Part shown: positions 33,401-45,371 of the stretch, in pieces
How the letters are laid out: every line of letters starts with the position of its first letter
How positions within the stretch are numbered: position 1 is the stretch's first letter
Origin: Cololabis saira
Taxonomy: Eukaryota > Chordata > Actinopteri > Beloniformes > Belonidae
NCBI RefSeq assembly: GCF_033807715.1
Contig: NC_084597.1
Span: 10,703,343 to 10,767,342, forward strand
DNA length: 64,000 nucleotides
Reading direction: 5' to 3'
Translations under genes and position numbers: made by a program
The notes under the pieces: generated by a model
Seen by the model: the letters and a program-made list of their open reading frames with translations, nothing else
Told to the model about the DNA's origin: nothing
Databases searched by the model: none

Positions 33401-33960
33401 TCTGATGATAGACTGATCAAGGTGATCAGGACAAAATCTTGGAGCGTCAGGATATCAGCCTGATCATCTTGTAGTGTGTGTGTGGCAGGTTTAATCAGCT
33501 GGATACGTTAGTGATTCACTGTTTGGTAACGTGACAACAATCAGTTATAGTGGGTTTAACTGGTGAAGAAATGACAAGTGGCAAGTAAAGCAAAGTATTC
33601 ATAGGAAGTTACTTTGATCAGGATCTAGCCGAGGTGGTCAGAGCATGTGGTTGCGATGCCTCCAGGACACCTCCCTGGATAGGGCTTCTCCATGAAAACG
33701 GTAATTAATGACCGGATGGATTATCTCATCAAGTGACAAAGTGACAACTTCAGAACATATTTATTTTAACATCGAAAATGTTTTTATTATAAAAAATAAA
33801 TCTGATCCTGACTTTCCATTTTTCTACTGATTACTGTATATAAAATTTGTCAAATACATGTATGCATCTAATTAATCAGGCAACACTTTGGGGGCGTTTG
33901 TGTTTTCATAGTCAGTACAAAAGGGCAGATTCTCCTTCTCACTGATGAGACAGCAATTAC
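33401..33960. other. Intronic sequence with a repeat fragment
   Basis: Bases about 33622-33700 (AGCCGAGGTGGTCAGAGCATG...CTCCAGGACACCTCCCTGG, shown in part) resemble an abundant fish repeat of uncertain class. The rest is unremarkable. Confidence 0.35.
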
Positions 33961-33967
33961 TGTAGGT

Positions 33968-34648
33968 CAGGGGTCGGCAACCTGTGGCTCCAGAGCCGCA
34001 TGCGGCTCTTTAGCGCCGCCCCAGTGGCTCCTGGAGCTTTTTCAAAAATGTTTGACTTTTTTTTTCCCTTTTTTCTTCTTTTTTTTCTTCTTTTTCTCCT
34101 CTTTTTTTCCTTTTTTTTCTTATTTTTCTCCTCTTTTTTTTTCCTTTTTTTTCTTCTTTTTTTTCTCTTTTTTTCCTTTTTTTCTTTTTTCTTCTTTCTT
34201 TCCTTTTTTTCTCTTTTTTTCTTCCTTTTTCCTTTCCTTTTCAATCTCGACATTAAGACTTTTTTCTCGAAATTTTTACTTTTTCTCGCTTTTTCGACTT
34301 TTTTCACGAAATTTTGTCTATTTCCTCAACATTTTGACTTTTTTCTCAACATTTCGACTTTTTTCTCGAAATTTTGACTTTTTTCTCGACATTTTGACTT
34401 TTTTCTCAACATTTCGACTTTTTTCTTGAAATTTCGACATTTTTCTGGACATTTCAACTTTTTTTTCGAAGCGCATAATGAAAAAAAAATCTTCCCCCAG
34501 TTATAACTAATATAGAAAAATGCAGCATGTGTTTCCTTCATTCTAAGGCTTATACAAGACTTTTCATTTTTTGCGGCTCCAGACATATTTGTTTTTTGTG
34601 TTTTTGGTCCAATATGGCTCTTTCAACATGTTGGGTTGCCGACCCCTG
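33968..34648 (-). mobile_element. hAT-like MITE (CAGGGGTCGGCAACC ends), copy B
   Basis: Perfect TSD CTGTAGGT (33960-33967 and 34649-34656). It is inverted relative to copy A, so the polypurine tract appears as a nearly pure pyrimidine run at 34056-34238, followed by CGAC/TTTTCTC arrays. The Lys-rich and Phe-rich frames here are products of the repeat. Confidence 0.93.
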
Positions 34649-34656
34649 CTGTAGGT

Positions 34657-35332
34657 TAACGTGACAGAGAACGAGACTTCACGGTTTGTGAGATAATTAA
34701 TGAATAGCCGATGTAAATAAGGTTTTCACATCTCCGGGTTAAGAGGTCGCTTGTGACGGGACACTCGCACTCCACTGCACATAAATTACAGTAGCGTAGT
34801 AATTAATGGGTCTTGGTACACCTGTATTGTTACAACTGTGTGTGTTTGCCCTGAGCCTGAAAACAATGTAATTTATTACTCTGTCTCCTCATTGTAGTAT
34901 TGGTGTTCTTCATTTGAAGATAAGACAACTTATCCTGATTTCTGTTGGAAGTGTGTGTCACTGGAGTGTCGCTTTTTTGATGTTTTGTGTCGCTCTGCCT
35001 GGAAGGTCATGGAGATTTGAGGACTTTGAATGCTCTCCTGTGCCTGACCTAGTTTTACTGATGTGCCATTCTCTGCATAAGGTACTATTTCTGGTATTTA
35101 TCTTGGCTTCAGATGATAAGTAGGGCAGGAAAACACAGAAGACGTGGAGTTTCCTCAGGTGGCTGCAGCTCCAGGTACATCTGTTTGTCTCATCCAGGTA
35201 GATTAACATAAACAAGTTATTTCAGGTTGTTTACTTTCATTTTCTGTAAGATGTCTGTGTAGAGCCGCTCAGCTGCACTTTGCACAGAGAAAAGCAAAAC
35301 CCCAAGAACGAGGGCAGAACAGATGCCACCCC
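34657..35332. other. Intronic sequence
   Basis: A repeat-poor stretch; no exon or element ends found. Confidence 0.4.
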
Positions 35333-35554
35333 TTAACCTTTGTCTGGTGTTAGCTTTCTGTTACCATCTCCAATGTTAACAGGTCGGTTTTGACCCTTGT
35401 TTTAAATTATCTCTAAAATACACTAAAAGCAATTATCCATCATCCAATTAGTTTCTCATCTCTTGGTTACATTGTTAGGCTTCCTTATCAATTAAAATAT
35501 TGGTTTTAATATTTTTGGTATGGGACTCTGCGCCTTTTTTTGTCAGTATAGCCC

Positions 35555-36135
35555 TTAAAGGAGCCGTCTGTAAGAAATGTCCAAAACTGGTACTGCAGTT
35601 ACTTTCAAAATATTGTTGAGCGGCGTGTACCCTCCCCCTCCTCCCCCCGACCAGAGGTTGCCAGGTAGGCTGCAGAATGCAGCAGGAACGTAGGCTGCCA
35701 TGGCTGCGATAATTAGAGCTGAGCTGGCAACCCGGATGCCGAAACAATACTGACTTGGTGATTGGGAGATAGGTGGAGGGTGGAGCTTCAGAAACAATAC
35801 TGACTTGGTGATTGGGAGATAGGTGGAGGGTGGAGCTTCAGAAACAATACTGACTTGGTGATTGGGAGATAGGTGGAGGGTGGAGCTTCAGAAACAATAC
35901 TGACTTGGTGATTGGGAGATAGGTGGAGGGTGGAGCTTCAGGCCAAAACAAAAAATGACAACATAAACATCAGTTGAGGGCTGCAACTCCTCTTTTTAAA
36001 CTGGAATATCCTGGCTTGAGTGCTGTTGTCAGTGACATAAGTATTTGAAATGAACATGATTTTTAAATGTCTGTTGACATATCGGGGTAATTTTATGATT
36101 CGTTTTATTATTGCTCTTACATACAGCTCCTTTAA
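35555..36135. mobile_element. T2/Kolobok-like MITE, TTAA-flanked, nested
   Basis: The ends TTAAAGGAGCCGTCTGTAAG and, inverted, TTAAAGGAGCTGTATGTAAG differ at two sites, with TTAA targets. It is nested in the piggyBac-like element and carries the tandem array 35741-35940. Confidence 0.82.
35741..35940. repeat. Four identical 50-bp tandem repeats
   Basis: The unit starts GAAACAATACTGACTTGGTG and ends GGTGGAGCTTCA. Four head-to-tail copies fill exactly 200 bases with no difference that I can see, so the expansion is very recent or an assembly effect. Confidence 0.95.
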
Positions 36136-36550
36136 TTTCAATTTTAAAAACTGGTAAAATGAGCCTCAAGAGAATCATATGAATAAATAAAAGGTTGTTG
36201 TGTTACCTGGCTATTACGGAGAGGTATTAGAACACATATCTTAAATAAATTTGTTTCATTTATTTTTTCATTTTACTATTATTAACTATAGTAACATCTA
36301 TGGTGTTATGGGTAAGTTTCGACCCATTTACTTCAAGGAAATGGAAAAAAAAAAAAAAAAAAAGGTAACAATTTCAACCAGAGCATTTTATAATTTAGTG
36401 AAAAAAAAATGTCGGATATTATTATGTTGAAATAAAGGTTCCTGACGAAGTCAAAAAGCCTTGATGCAATAAACACATTTTTGTGGTAGTTTTATGAATT
36501 TAAAACCTAAGAACGGGTCGGTGGCGACCCTAACAACAGACGATGGTTAA

Positions 36551-37339
36551 TAAAAACTACACTGCTCAAGAACCAGAGCTCCCAAAAATAGAAGAATAGC
36601 TCCTCTCCTGCTCCTGGCCGGTGGCCCACCTTCACGTCTGGAGCTTTAATCTGCACAGACCTCTGCTGCTGATGTGGCTTTGGGTTTGGCTGAGCCCAGT
36701 TTGCTGGGAAATCAGACAGACAGAAACGTGTGGGTAGATGAGCAGCACAAAGAATGCAATTGTGCTCAAGTGTTCAAGTTTCCCTTGGAAAAAGAGGATA
36801 TGTTTGGGTGGAATATATTTTAAAAAAGGATGTGGCACTTTATTTGTGCAAGCAAAGGAAAGAACTTCTGTTGCAAAATAACCGTCTAAAAAGACAATAA
36901 TATATATAGATTATTGGCAGTAAAGTGTGAGAAGGAAGGAAAAGAAAACAAAGAATAAAAAGGGCTGAACTGTACTAAGATTATACAACAAAAGCTGGCG
37001 ACATCAGACTTCAGAAGGCATGTAAGAGAAAAGAACCTATTGCTCCCTAAATACACTTATGGACAAGATGAACTAATTGGTACAAACCATTCAGATAGGT
37101 AAAAGCGAGCATAAAACGTGGCCTGGACTAGTTCCCTGGGGCTGCTTCATTTGAGGAATGATAATAAATAACTCTTAGACAATGTTTTCCAGCGCTGCTT
37201 CTGACATTATGGAGTGATTTCCATGATACAAGCAAGCCTGCTTTCATTGAAGTGCTGCCTGAGAACCCAAATCAATATTGATTTTCAGGCCTGCTCCATA
37301 AAATTCTTTCAAATTTTTCCAAACCTGTTCATATTTAAT
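36551..37339. other. Intronic sequence
   Basis: Nothing recognised before the L2-type LINE begins. Confidence 0.35.
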
Positions 37340-37889
37340 GTACTGACTACATCAGAACAGCCGAAGTTACGGCACCCAGCCCCTGCTGCACCACTACGCC
37401 AGCATCATGTTCTGTCTCTGCAGTCTGACTTTTCCCAGGACAAGCTGGGACCCTGGTTATTAGGTTTTAAAATTTCTGTACTTCTAGGTAACAGAAGGAG
37501 AAATGTGGGCCAGTCAAAAACAGAGATTTGTACCCTAAAAGATCTTTATATAAACTTATAAGCATACCCTGTGTGCCACAGACTGCTCCCAAACACGAGA
37601 GTGCAAATAATACTCCTAAAACACTTCAGTTATCAAATGTTAGGTCTTTAGCTGGGAAACCATTTTTAAGTTATGATTTTATCACTGAGCACAGCCTGGA
37701 TTTTACGTTTTTAACTGAGACTTGGTTAGACCAAAATAACAGTGCAGCTGTTGTCATTAAGTCGACCCCTCCTGTTTATAGTTTTATCAGTCAGGCGCAG
37801 GAGCAGAGGAGGGGTCGCAGGCTTATTTAATGAATACGTTCAATGTAAGCAGTTATCTCCTGAAAGTCATTTGATTACATGCCTGTACA

Positions 37890-38427
37890 CAGGGCCGGTT
37901 CTAGAAAATGATGACTAGGGTGCATTTCAGATCAGAGGGGGTGCACATGCCTGGCACGTTATTTAACACTAAATTATGCATTTCCCCATAATTTCAAGCG
38001 GAATAATAATAGCAAAACAAGAATATTTGAAGTGTATTTCAAGTGCATTTTTGCAGCAATATCGCTGCAGAACAAAGAAAATGCTACATTTAGTCTGGAC
38101 TACCTCACCCATCAGACAATCTAGCAATAGAAAATAAAACATAGCAACAAAAATAAATTTAACCATAAATATACAAGACTGTCTCAGAAAATTAGAATAT
38201 TGTGATAAAGTCCTTTATTTTTTGTAATGCAAAAATGTCATACATTCTGGATTAATTACAAATCGACTGAAATATTGCAAGCCTTTTATTATTGTAATAT
38301 TGCTGATCATGGCTTACAGCTTAAGAAAACTCAAATATCCTATCTCAAAAAATTTGAATATTCTGGGAATCTTAATCTTAAACTGTACTGCAATGCATGC
38401 TTTTGCACCCTCGTAGACCCGGGCCTG
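37890..38427. mobile_element. hAT-like MITE (CAGGGCCGGTTCTAG end)
   Basis: Perfect 8-bp TSD CCTGTACA (37882-37889 and 38428-38435). The imperfect inverted ends are CAGGGCCGGTTCTAG and, inverted, CAGGCCCGGGTCTAC. The interior from about 38179 contains TCAGAAAATTAGAATATTGTG and a later TTTGAATATTCTGGGAATC, probably another small element. It splits the LINE endonuclease. Confidence 0.88.
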
Positions 38428-38644
38428 CCTGTACAGCTGAAGGCCTCTTCCACAGTCCTGTTTCTGAATGTTTACAGGCCCCCTGAATACTGTGCAGACC
38501 TCTCTGATGACCTCAGAGATTTTAACATCCATGTGGACAACCCCTCAGGACAAATAGACTAAAGGCCTGAGTATCACTCTGGACAACTTTGGGCTGACTC
38601 AGCATGTAACAGAGGCCACGCACAATAGTGGGCACACTCTAGAC

Positions 38645-39020
38645 CAGGGGTCGGCAACCCAAAATGTTGAAGAAGCCATATTGGACCAAAAACACAAAAA
38701 ACAAATATGTCTGGAGCCGCAAAAAATGAAAAGTCTTGTATAAGCCTTAGAATGAAGGCAACACATGCTGCTTTTTTTTCATTATGCACTTTGAGAAAAA
38801 AAGTCAAAATGTTGAGACAAAAATATAATGTTGAGGAAAAAAGTCAAAATGTCGAGAAAAAAGTCAAAATGTCGAGATTAAAAAGGAAAGGAAAAGGGAA
38901 GAAAGAGAAAAAAAGAAAAGGAAAAAAAAAGGTCAAACATTTTTGAAAAAGCTCCAGGAGCCACTAGGGCGGCGCTAAAGAGCCGCATGCGGCTCTAGGG
39001 CCGCGGGTTGCCAACCCCTG
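38645..39020 (+). mobile_element. hAT-like MITE (CAGGGGTCGGCAACC ends), copy C
   Basis: Perfect TSD CTCTAGAC (38637-38644 and 39021-39028). At 376 bp it is the shortest copy, with a contracted GTCGAG array. It lies inside the L2-type LINE endonuclease. Confidence 0.93.
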
Positions 39021-39847
39021 CTCTAGACCCACTGATCTCTAAGGGTCTGAGCATTTCAAAGGTTACTCTGTCTGATCACTCCTGCATCCTCTTTGAGAGG
39101 ATGATTTCAGTTCACACAAATGTTTCAAAAGCAGTGATCTCAAAACGGTATATAACTGACAACAGTAGTGAGACCTTTAACCAGGTCTTCTCTCTAACAC
39201 CTGCCTGTCCGAGGGTTCGGTCAATGAGCTTGTCAGTAGCTTCAACCCTAAAATGTTAAATGTTATGGATACTATTGCTCCAATTAAGGTGAAGGTTATT
39301 TCTGGAAGGAAGAAGTCTACATGGCGAAATTCCACACGGGTGAAAAATGGGAAAAAAGTGTTGGAAAGCTGAGCGCAGGTGGAGAAAAACAAACCTCCAG
39401 GTTCATTATGACGTTTATAAAGAGGAAATTATCTTATAATTTACAACTGAGGAATGCAAGGAAGTCCTACTTCTCTGACTTCATCACTAAAAGCAATCAT
39501 AATTCGTGGGCCTTATTTGCTCCAGTTGACAGGCTAACAAGCCCTCCTGTGTCCGTGGCAATTGATCTTCAACCCACTATGACCTTCAATGCCAAATACT
39601 TCACAGACAAAATCCAAACTATTAGACCAGCAGTTGGTGCTTCAGCAGCAGGTTCAGCGTCTGTATCGTGTCCACCAAAAACTGGTTCAAACACCATGAT
39701 AAGTTTCAACCCATTAACAGCAAAGACCTGGAGGACATCTCACGTCAACTGAACTCCTTCTTGCTGTTTAGACATCCTGCCATCAGGTTTTTTTAAAAGG
39801 TGTAAAAGATTTTGGAGTCATACCTGTTACTGATCTTGAACTTGTCC

Positions 39848-40726
39848 TTAAAGGGATTGTGACATGAAAAACACATTTTTCTTGATTTTTTGTGTTTTGT
39901 TGGGTGTCTTGACATCAATTACACCCAAAAAACAACGAACTTTTAACATTCAGTGTATTGTGTGCTTTCTGGGATTTTCCACATAACTATGCAAAAACGG
40001 CGCATGTGGTTTGGTGGCGGGCCGTTACGTAACGGCCCGCTAAATCACCGCCCCCTCCACCCAGCTCCCTGCCTCCTCTCCTCTCCAGCGCACCATAAAG
40101 GCTGATTTATGGTTCCGCGTTACACCGACGCAGAGGCGTAGGGTTACGCGGCGTAGGGTTACGCGGCGACGCGCACCGTACGCTGAACCCTACGGCGTAG
40201 GCTCTGCGTCGATTTAACGCGGAACCATAAATGAGGCTTAACACGGAGCTGTTTAGAGCCTCTTTTGTTCTGATCACCGGAGGACAACTGCTAAGAAGAC
40301 CCGCGGCCACTGACTGGACTTAAGATAAGGGGACACTGCTGCTTGCATGCCTTTATTTTTATGATTGTTTGCTGTGGTTCGCCCTGCTGCTTTTCCGTGC
40401 ATGCTTCGCCTGTCGCAGCGAAGCATGCACGTCGGAGAGTTAAGCCGGGAGCGACAGTGTCGCTCCCGGCTTAACTCTCCGACACCGCTGTGAGCGTATG
40501 GTTGGGTTGGAGGAGGTTTGGAGGAGGAGCGGAGCAATGATTGACAGGAAAGGGGGAAAAGGAAGCATTTTTCACGGCGCAAAAAAACACTGTCATAAAA
40601 AGCCAGGAATGGAGTACTAGAGTGAAGTTTTTCTTGTTACACTCTTTAAGACACATTTGAGGGATGTTGGCCAAGACTTTTAATAGTGTTAAAAGCATGT
40701 TAAAAATGATGTCACAATACCTTTAA
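39848..40726. mobile_element. T2/Kolobok-like element, copy 1
   Basis: The ends TTAAAGGGATTGTGACAT and, inverted, TTAAAGGTATTGTGACAT (one mismatch) carry TTAA targets. The same family is at 52358-53331. It contains a foldback element (40096-40240) and, at 40397-40481, two adjacent palindromes absent from the other copy. It is inserted in the L2-type LINE. Confidence 0.88.
40096..40240. repeat. Foldback element (GGTTCCGCGTTA family)
   Basis: The arms GCTGATTTATGGTTCCGCGT and their inverse near 40215-40236 enclose GC-rich, CpG-rich palindromic sequence around GGCGTAGGGTTACGCGGCG. The same structure is at 52606-52740 and 63239-63362, and a fragment at 49848-49885. It occupies the same place in both T2-like copies. 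Confidence 0.8.
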
Positions 40727-41832
40727 TGTTTGGGTATGTTTCCAGAGCCACTAAAAACAGCTTTAATCAAACCTCTACTGAAAAAGGACAATCTTGACAA
40801 GACACAAGTAAACAACTACAGTCCCATCTTAGATCTCCCATTTTGAGTTAAGATCATTGAAAACATGCTTTTTCCAAATGGTAAATTACTTCTTAACACA
40901 AAACAACTGCTATGCCTTCCAGTCAGGTTTTAGACAGCACCACAGCACTGAGACTGCACTGACCAAAGTGTTTAATGACACATTTCTGGATACAGATGGT
41001 GGAAACATGTCAGTCTTAGTTTTACTGGATCTCAGTGCTGCTTTTGATACAGTTGACCACAATATTTTACTCAAACAACTGGAAAACTGGGCAGATCTCT
41101 CTGGAACTGTACTAAACTGGTTCAAAACATACTGGAACAGGAAGTACTTTGCACCATTAGGTAATGTTACATCTGAGACAAGAATCTCATGTGGAGTTAC
41201 CCAAGGTTCCATCCTGGGACCTCTTCTGTTTAACATCTACATGTTTCCACTGGCACAGATTATAGGGAACAACATCTTTACAGGTTTACCTAAAAATTCA
41301 GTTAGACAACATGCAGCTCATCCAGAACCCTGCTGCTCGGGTCCTCACTAAGACCAACAAAGTGGACCACATCAGTCCAGCTCTGAGGTCTTTACACTGG
41401 CTGCCTGTCCGCCAGAGGAGAGACTTTAAACTTTAACATTTTTGACTTCACATTCTGGTGCTGATCTATAAAGCTCTGAATGGTCCAGGACCAACATACA
41501 TCAGTGACCTCTTGACCCGACCCTCCAGATCCCTCAAATCTGGATCCTTTTTTTATATATACAGTATATATACATCAGTTCCCAGAGTCAGAACCAGACA
41601 TGGAGAAGCTGCATTCAGCTTCTATGCTCCAACATGTCTGGAACAAACTCCCAGAAAGTCTCAGATCAGCTGAAACACTCCAGGTGTTTCAGCTGGATTT
41701 GCAGGTGTAAATCCAAGTTGAAGACACATCCGTTCTCTGCTACATTTGAATAAAGCTCAAAATCTGCACTGTTACATTTAAGCTGGAGTTTCAAAATGTT
41801 ATCACATTTTAACTACAGTTTTAATCCACTGT

Positions 41833-41990
<158 letters not shown>

Positions 41991-42105
41991 AGATTTTAAC
42001 CATAGTTTTTTTATTTTCTATTATGTGATGATGTTTTAATGTCCCTGTAAAACACTTTGAATCACATTGTTGTTGAATTATGCTATTATATTATATTATA
42101 TATTA

Positions 42106-42970
42106 TAAACTTGCCTTGTCTACACTGAGGTATGTTAATCCTATATATGTTCGCAGTTTTTAAACACACCACTGTATTTTGTGTAATGGTAAATACTGTA
42201 TGTCTGTGTTTACCTATAATAAAACTCATGATGCTCAGTTTTATACCCCGTTACCGACTTGTTGCCAAAATGTTCCCCCTCTTACTTTTTCAACATTTTT
42301 GGCCCATGTCCCAACATGGTAAAATGTCTTTCTTATCAACATTTGACTAGTTTTTTTTTTTTTTTTAGCTCTATACAAAATATGGGTTTTTTGAGATTTG
42401 CACTTCAGTGCAATCAGTTTTTAAGTTACTTTAAAAAATATATGTGTTGTAGATCATCAATGAAAGACTAAATGCTTTTGCACTGTTTTTTTTACTCCAA
42501 CACATAAAATTTTACAAACTAAAACTTGTCTTCTGCAACTTCGCAGAGTGCTGTCAACCATCTCATACTAGACCGTGCCAAGAAATTGCACATATGCAAC
42601 TTTTCCATTAAAATTATAGCATGTGTTTGGGTATTTTTAACTCCATAGAAAGGTCACTCTCAAAAAAGACAAATCCCTGAATAGACATAACTAGTGTAAC
42701 TACACAACAATACATTACAACTAGTTTTTATCACATCTGTCAGCTCATCTAAGTGAAAATGTTTTGAGATAAACGTGAAATGAATTATCATTGTTTTCTG
42801 TATTTCTGTTTCGTCATGGAGACCCATTATTTGTGTGGCTGCCTCTTTGTCCAGTCTTCAGATGCTCGGCAAGAGGAGCTGCCTGGTTACAGTAACGTTA
42901 GAGATGGCCTCATTATGTGCACTTTTTATTGTCTCCCCTGCAGTCAGTAGACCTTCAAGTATTGGCTTCA
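42106..42970. other. Intronic sequence
   Basis: AT-rich, with a 16-base T run near 42351-42366. No exon or element ends. Confidence 0.35.
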
Positions 42971-43741
42971 TTAAAGGAGCATGAGGCTCCTTTTAAGAAA
43001 TGAGACTCTCTAGCGCCACCCTTCACCACGACGGCCGTCGGGGTACTGCAGCCAACAGTGAAGCCGGTGTGCCAAAACGTGATTGCCTGCCAGAATCTTA
43101 TTTCTGGCCGCGGCAGCACGCACAGCAGCCCGTTGAGCGATAGCGCTAAAACGTCAGATTTTCAGATTATGAAGCTCAAGAATGAGATCAAGTCATATTT
43201 AGGCAGAAACAACTTTTCATTAACTGTATTTGACCTTCAATCAATTTTTGGCAGGTGAAAATGCCTATTTTGTGTTGTAATGGTCCTTTAAAAGAGTTCA
43301 AAGCAATCCTGTGAGCTCTAGTGTTTGTATTATGAAGCTCAAGAATGAGATCAAATCATATTTAGGTAGAAACAAGTTCAACCTTTCATTAATTGTATTT
43401 GGCCTTCAATCAATTTTTGGCAGGTAAAAAGACCCATTTTCAGGGGAGAAATCAGATTCTGGCAGGCAATTACTTTTTGGCACGACACCGGCACGGGAGA
43501 ACGGGGAGAACGCACATGCAGCGTCATGTGACGTCACATCCGCCGCCCAGCGCGGGAAATTCGGGGTCCGAATTGCAGCACATTTTGCAGCACACAGCCT
43601 GTTCAAGGCAATGGAGAGATACACTAGAGGAAACATTCTTTTGGTTTGGAACGCTTCATCTGACATTATTACTAGAAAACTTAAAATGTATACTAATTTT
43701 TTTCATAAATCCTGCCTCAATCCTGCCTCAAGCTCCTTTAA
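42971..43741. mobile_element. T2/Kolobok-like MITE, TTAA-flanked
   Basis: The ends TTAAAGGAGCATGAGGC and, inverted, TTAAAGGAGCTTGAGGC (one mismatch) carry TTAA targets. An internal segment of about 95 bp starting TATGAAGCTCAAGAATGAGA is duplicated (near 43167-43260 and 43332-43428). GATTGCCTGCCAGAATC recurs inverted near 43450. It ends 300 bases from the arhgap24 splice donor. Confidence 0.85.
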
Positions 43742-44040
43742 AGAGAAACACACAATATTTTGACTTAAACCAGTCTGATTTATTTGAAACGAAATGAACT
43801 ATGTTTTCAGTTTCTATATTTTCAAAGCAATGCCAAAAGGAATAGAAAAAAAGAAAGAAAGAAATGCCAGCAACTTAGTTTCTCCCAACTTCTGTGTTTT
43901 AATTTTGACAATGGGGAAGCACCAGTTTGTGGCTTGGGTGTGTTTGCTGATTCATGCGGTTAAATTGTGCAACTTATCTTGCAGTACAGAAATGCAGATT
44001 CTATCTTTTAACACTGTGATTTGTGGGAATGTTGCCTTAC

Positions 44041-44241
44041 CAGGGCTTTGGTCTCCTCCTCGTCTTTGTAGTAGTTGAGTTGATCCCCTCTCAGTACAAA
44101 CCAGCGATTGTGCCATGTCTTCACGAAACCCCCTTGCTTCCTGAGCCACCCACACCTGATGACGTTGTGTCGCTGAACCTCAGTGTTGGGCTGACCCGCA
44201 CTGCGCTGAGGACTGCTGTGAGACACGCACTGCTCGTCCAT
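44041..44241 (-). CDS. arhgap24: arhgap24 first coding exon, PH domain start
   Basis: The minus-strand exon spans 44250-44041. Its acceptor (TCTGTCTCTGTGCAG) is followed by nine bases of 5' UTR, an ATG in good context (GAAATGG, 44241-44239), 67 codons, and the donor CTG|GTAAGG, leaving in phase 0. The protein begins [10 protein letters not shown] and enters the PH domain with [20 protein letters not shown] and [18 protein letters not shown]. This closely follows the ARHGAP24/FilGAP sequence I recall ([20 protein letters not shown]), including a similarly short acidic N-terminus; arhgap22 and arhgap25 have a different KKQRSI core. The acceptor implies at least one noncoding 5' exon further right. 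The gene continues leftward with the exon at 12226-12313. Confidence 0.9.
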
Positions 44242-44523
44242 TTCAGCAACCTGCACAGAGACAGATTCCAGTCAATGGATTATCCTTTTTGATTTACAGA
44301 GTCTCTGAGTTCCCCGCAGTCCTAATAGATCTCAACAACAGAGGAAGGAGACAGAAATATGAATCTAAGAGAAGCAACACTCCAGGAAGTCTGTTGGTAT
44401 CTAAATCAAGATAAATATACATGTTTAAACTCATAGCACTAATCAGGGTCATAGAAAAACATTTAGAACAGCATTTAAACAGAACAAGTATTAAAAAGAA
44501 AATACTATAAAGCAAAATCAAAA

Positions 44524-45057
44524 ATGCTCCCTGACCCAATACTGAGGTTCTTTTCAATTCAGGAGACTCGTTACAATCTTAGAGGTGTCTGCAATTTCAC
44601 AGTACAAATAGCTAAAAAAGGTATGAAAAGGAGATGTGTCTCCATCGTTGGAGTTAAATTCTGGAATGAAGCCAACATATATTTAAAAACATGTCATTCT
44701 TTTTTTGTATTTAAGAAAATGGTTTGTAAAGCTATTTTTGAAGCTTATAAGTGCAATTGACCATCTGTAAATGTTTCTTTGCTTTTCTATTGTTTCTTTG
44801 CCTTTTGTTGTTTCTTTGCTTTTCTATTCTCTTTTTGGTTTTCTGGAGGTCGGTAGCCAAAAAAAGAAAGTTGGTACAATTGGATAGGCTTTTATAAGCA
44901 TTTTGCTTCAGCCTATGCCTTTTCAGTTATTGTTCAACACATTTTTTGGTTTTGTATGAAATGTTAATGCTGTGCACAATGTTTTTTTTTGGTGTTGTTT
45001 TGTCTTGTCATGACTGAATAAACTTCATTCATTCATTCATTCATTCATTCATTCACT
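44524..45057 (+). mobile_element. LINE 3' fragment with (ATTC)n tail
   Basis: A 79-codon open remnant resembles the last part of LINE ORF2 (RYNLRGVCNF...KRRCVSIVGVKFWNEAN, in part). It is followed by a 3' UTR and GAATAAACTT with about seven ATTC repeats (45026-45055). It begins 274 bases upstream of the arhgap24 exon, in opposite orientation. Confidence 0.75.
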
Positions 45058-45371
45058 ATTAACCAATTAGACACTTTCACTGAAATAAATTGACTAATGG
45101 CCACAAAAATGTATTTCTTAGGGAAACATGGAAATGTACAATGTCACTGAGCAGCACTCAAATAGCTTTACATTTTAAGTATAAAAACAGAAAAAGAGAC
45201 AATGAAATGCAATCTAGAAATGCATCATAAAAAATATTCAAAACTGTTGAAACTGCAAAGATATTTATATACACATCAGATATACGTCACAAAACTACAT
45301 ACAATGAGACGTCTTAAATATTTTTTTCTTCCCTCTGAATTCATCTAGCCACTGCCTTAGCTTAGCTGAAG
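45058..45371. other. Intergenic or 5' intron sequence
   Basis: A spacer between two LINE fragments; nothing recognised. Confidence 0.3.

Larger units (their letters stand above)
35333..36550. mobile_element. piggyBac-like MITE, TTAA-flanked
   Basis: The ends TTAACCTTTGTCTGGTGTTAG and, inverted, TTAACCATCGTCTGTTGTTAG (first 20 bases differ at three sites) carry TTAA targets. GGTCGGTTTTGACCC and GGGTCGGTGGCGACCC lie just inside. Fish piggyBac-type families with TTAACC ends and GGGTC motifs are familiar, so piggyBac is the likely source. It contains the TTAA element 35555-36135. Confidence 0.7.

Noticed and set aside
33957..34429. Lys-rich and Phe-rich 115-125 codon frames
   Set aside because: Products of the polypurine/polypyrimidine tract of hAT-like copy B.
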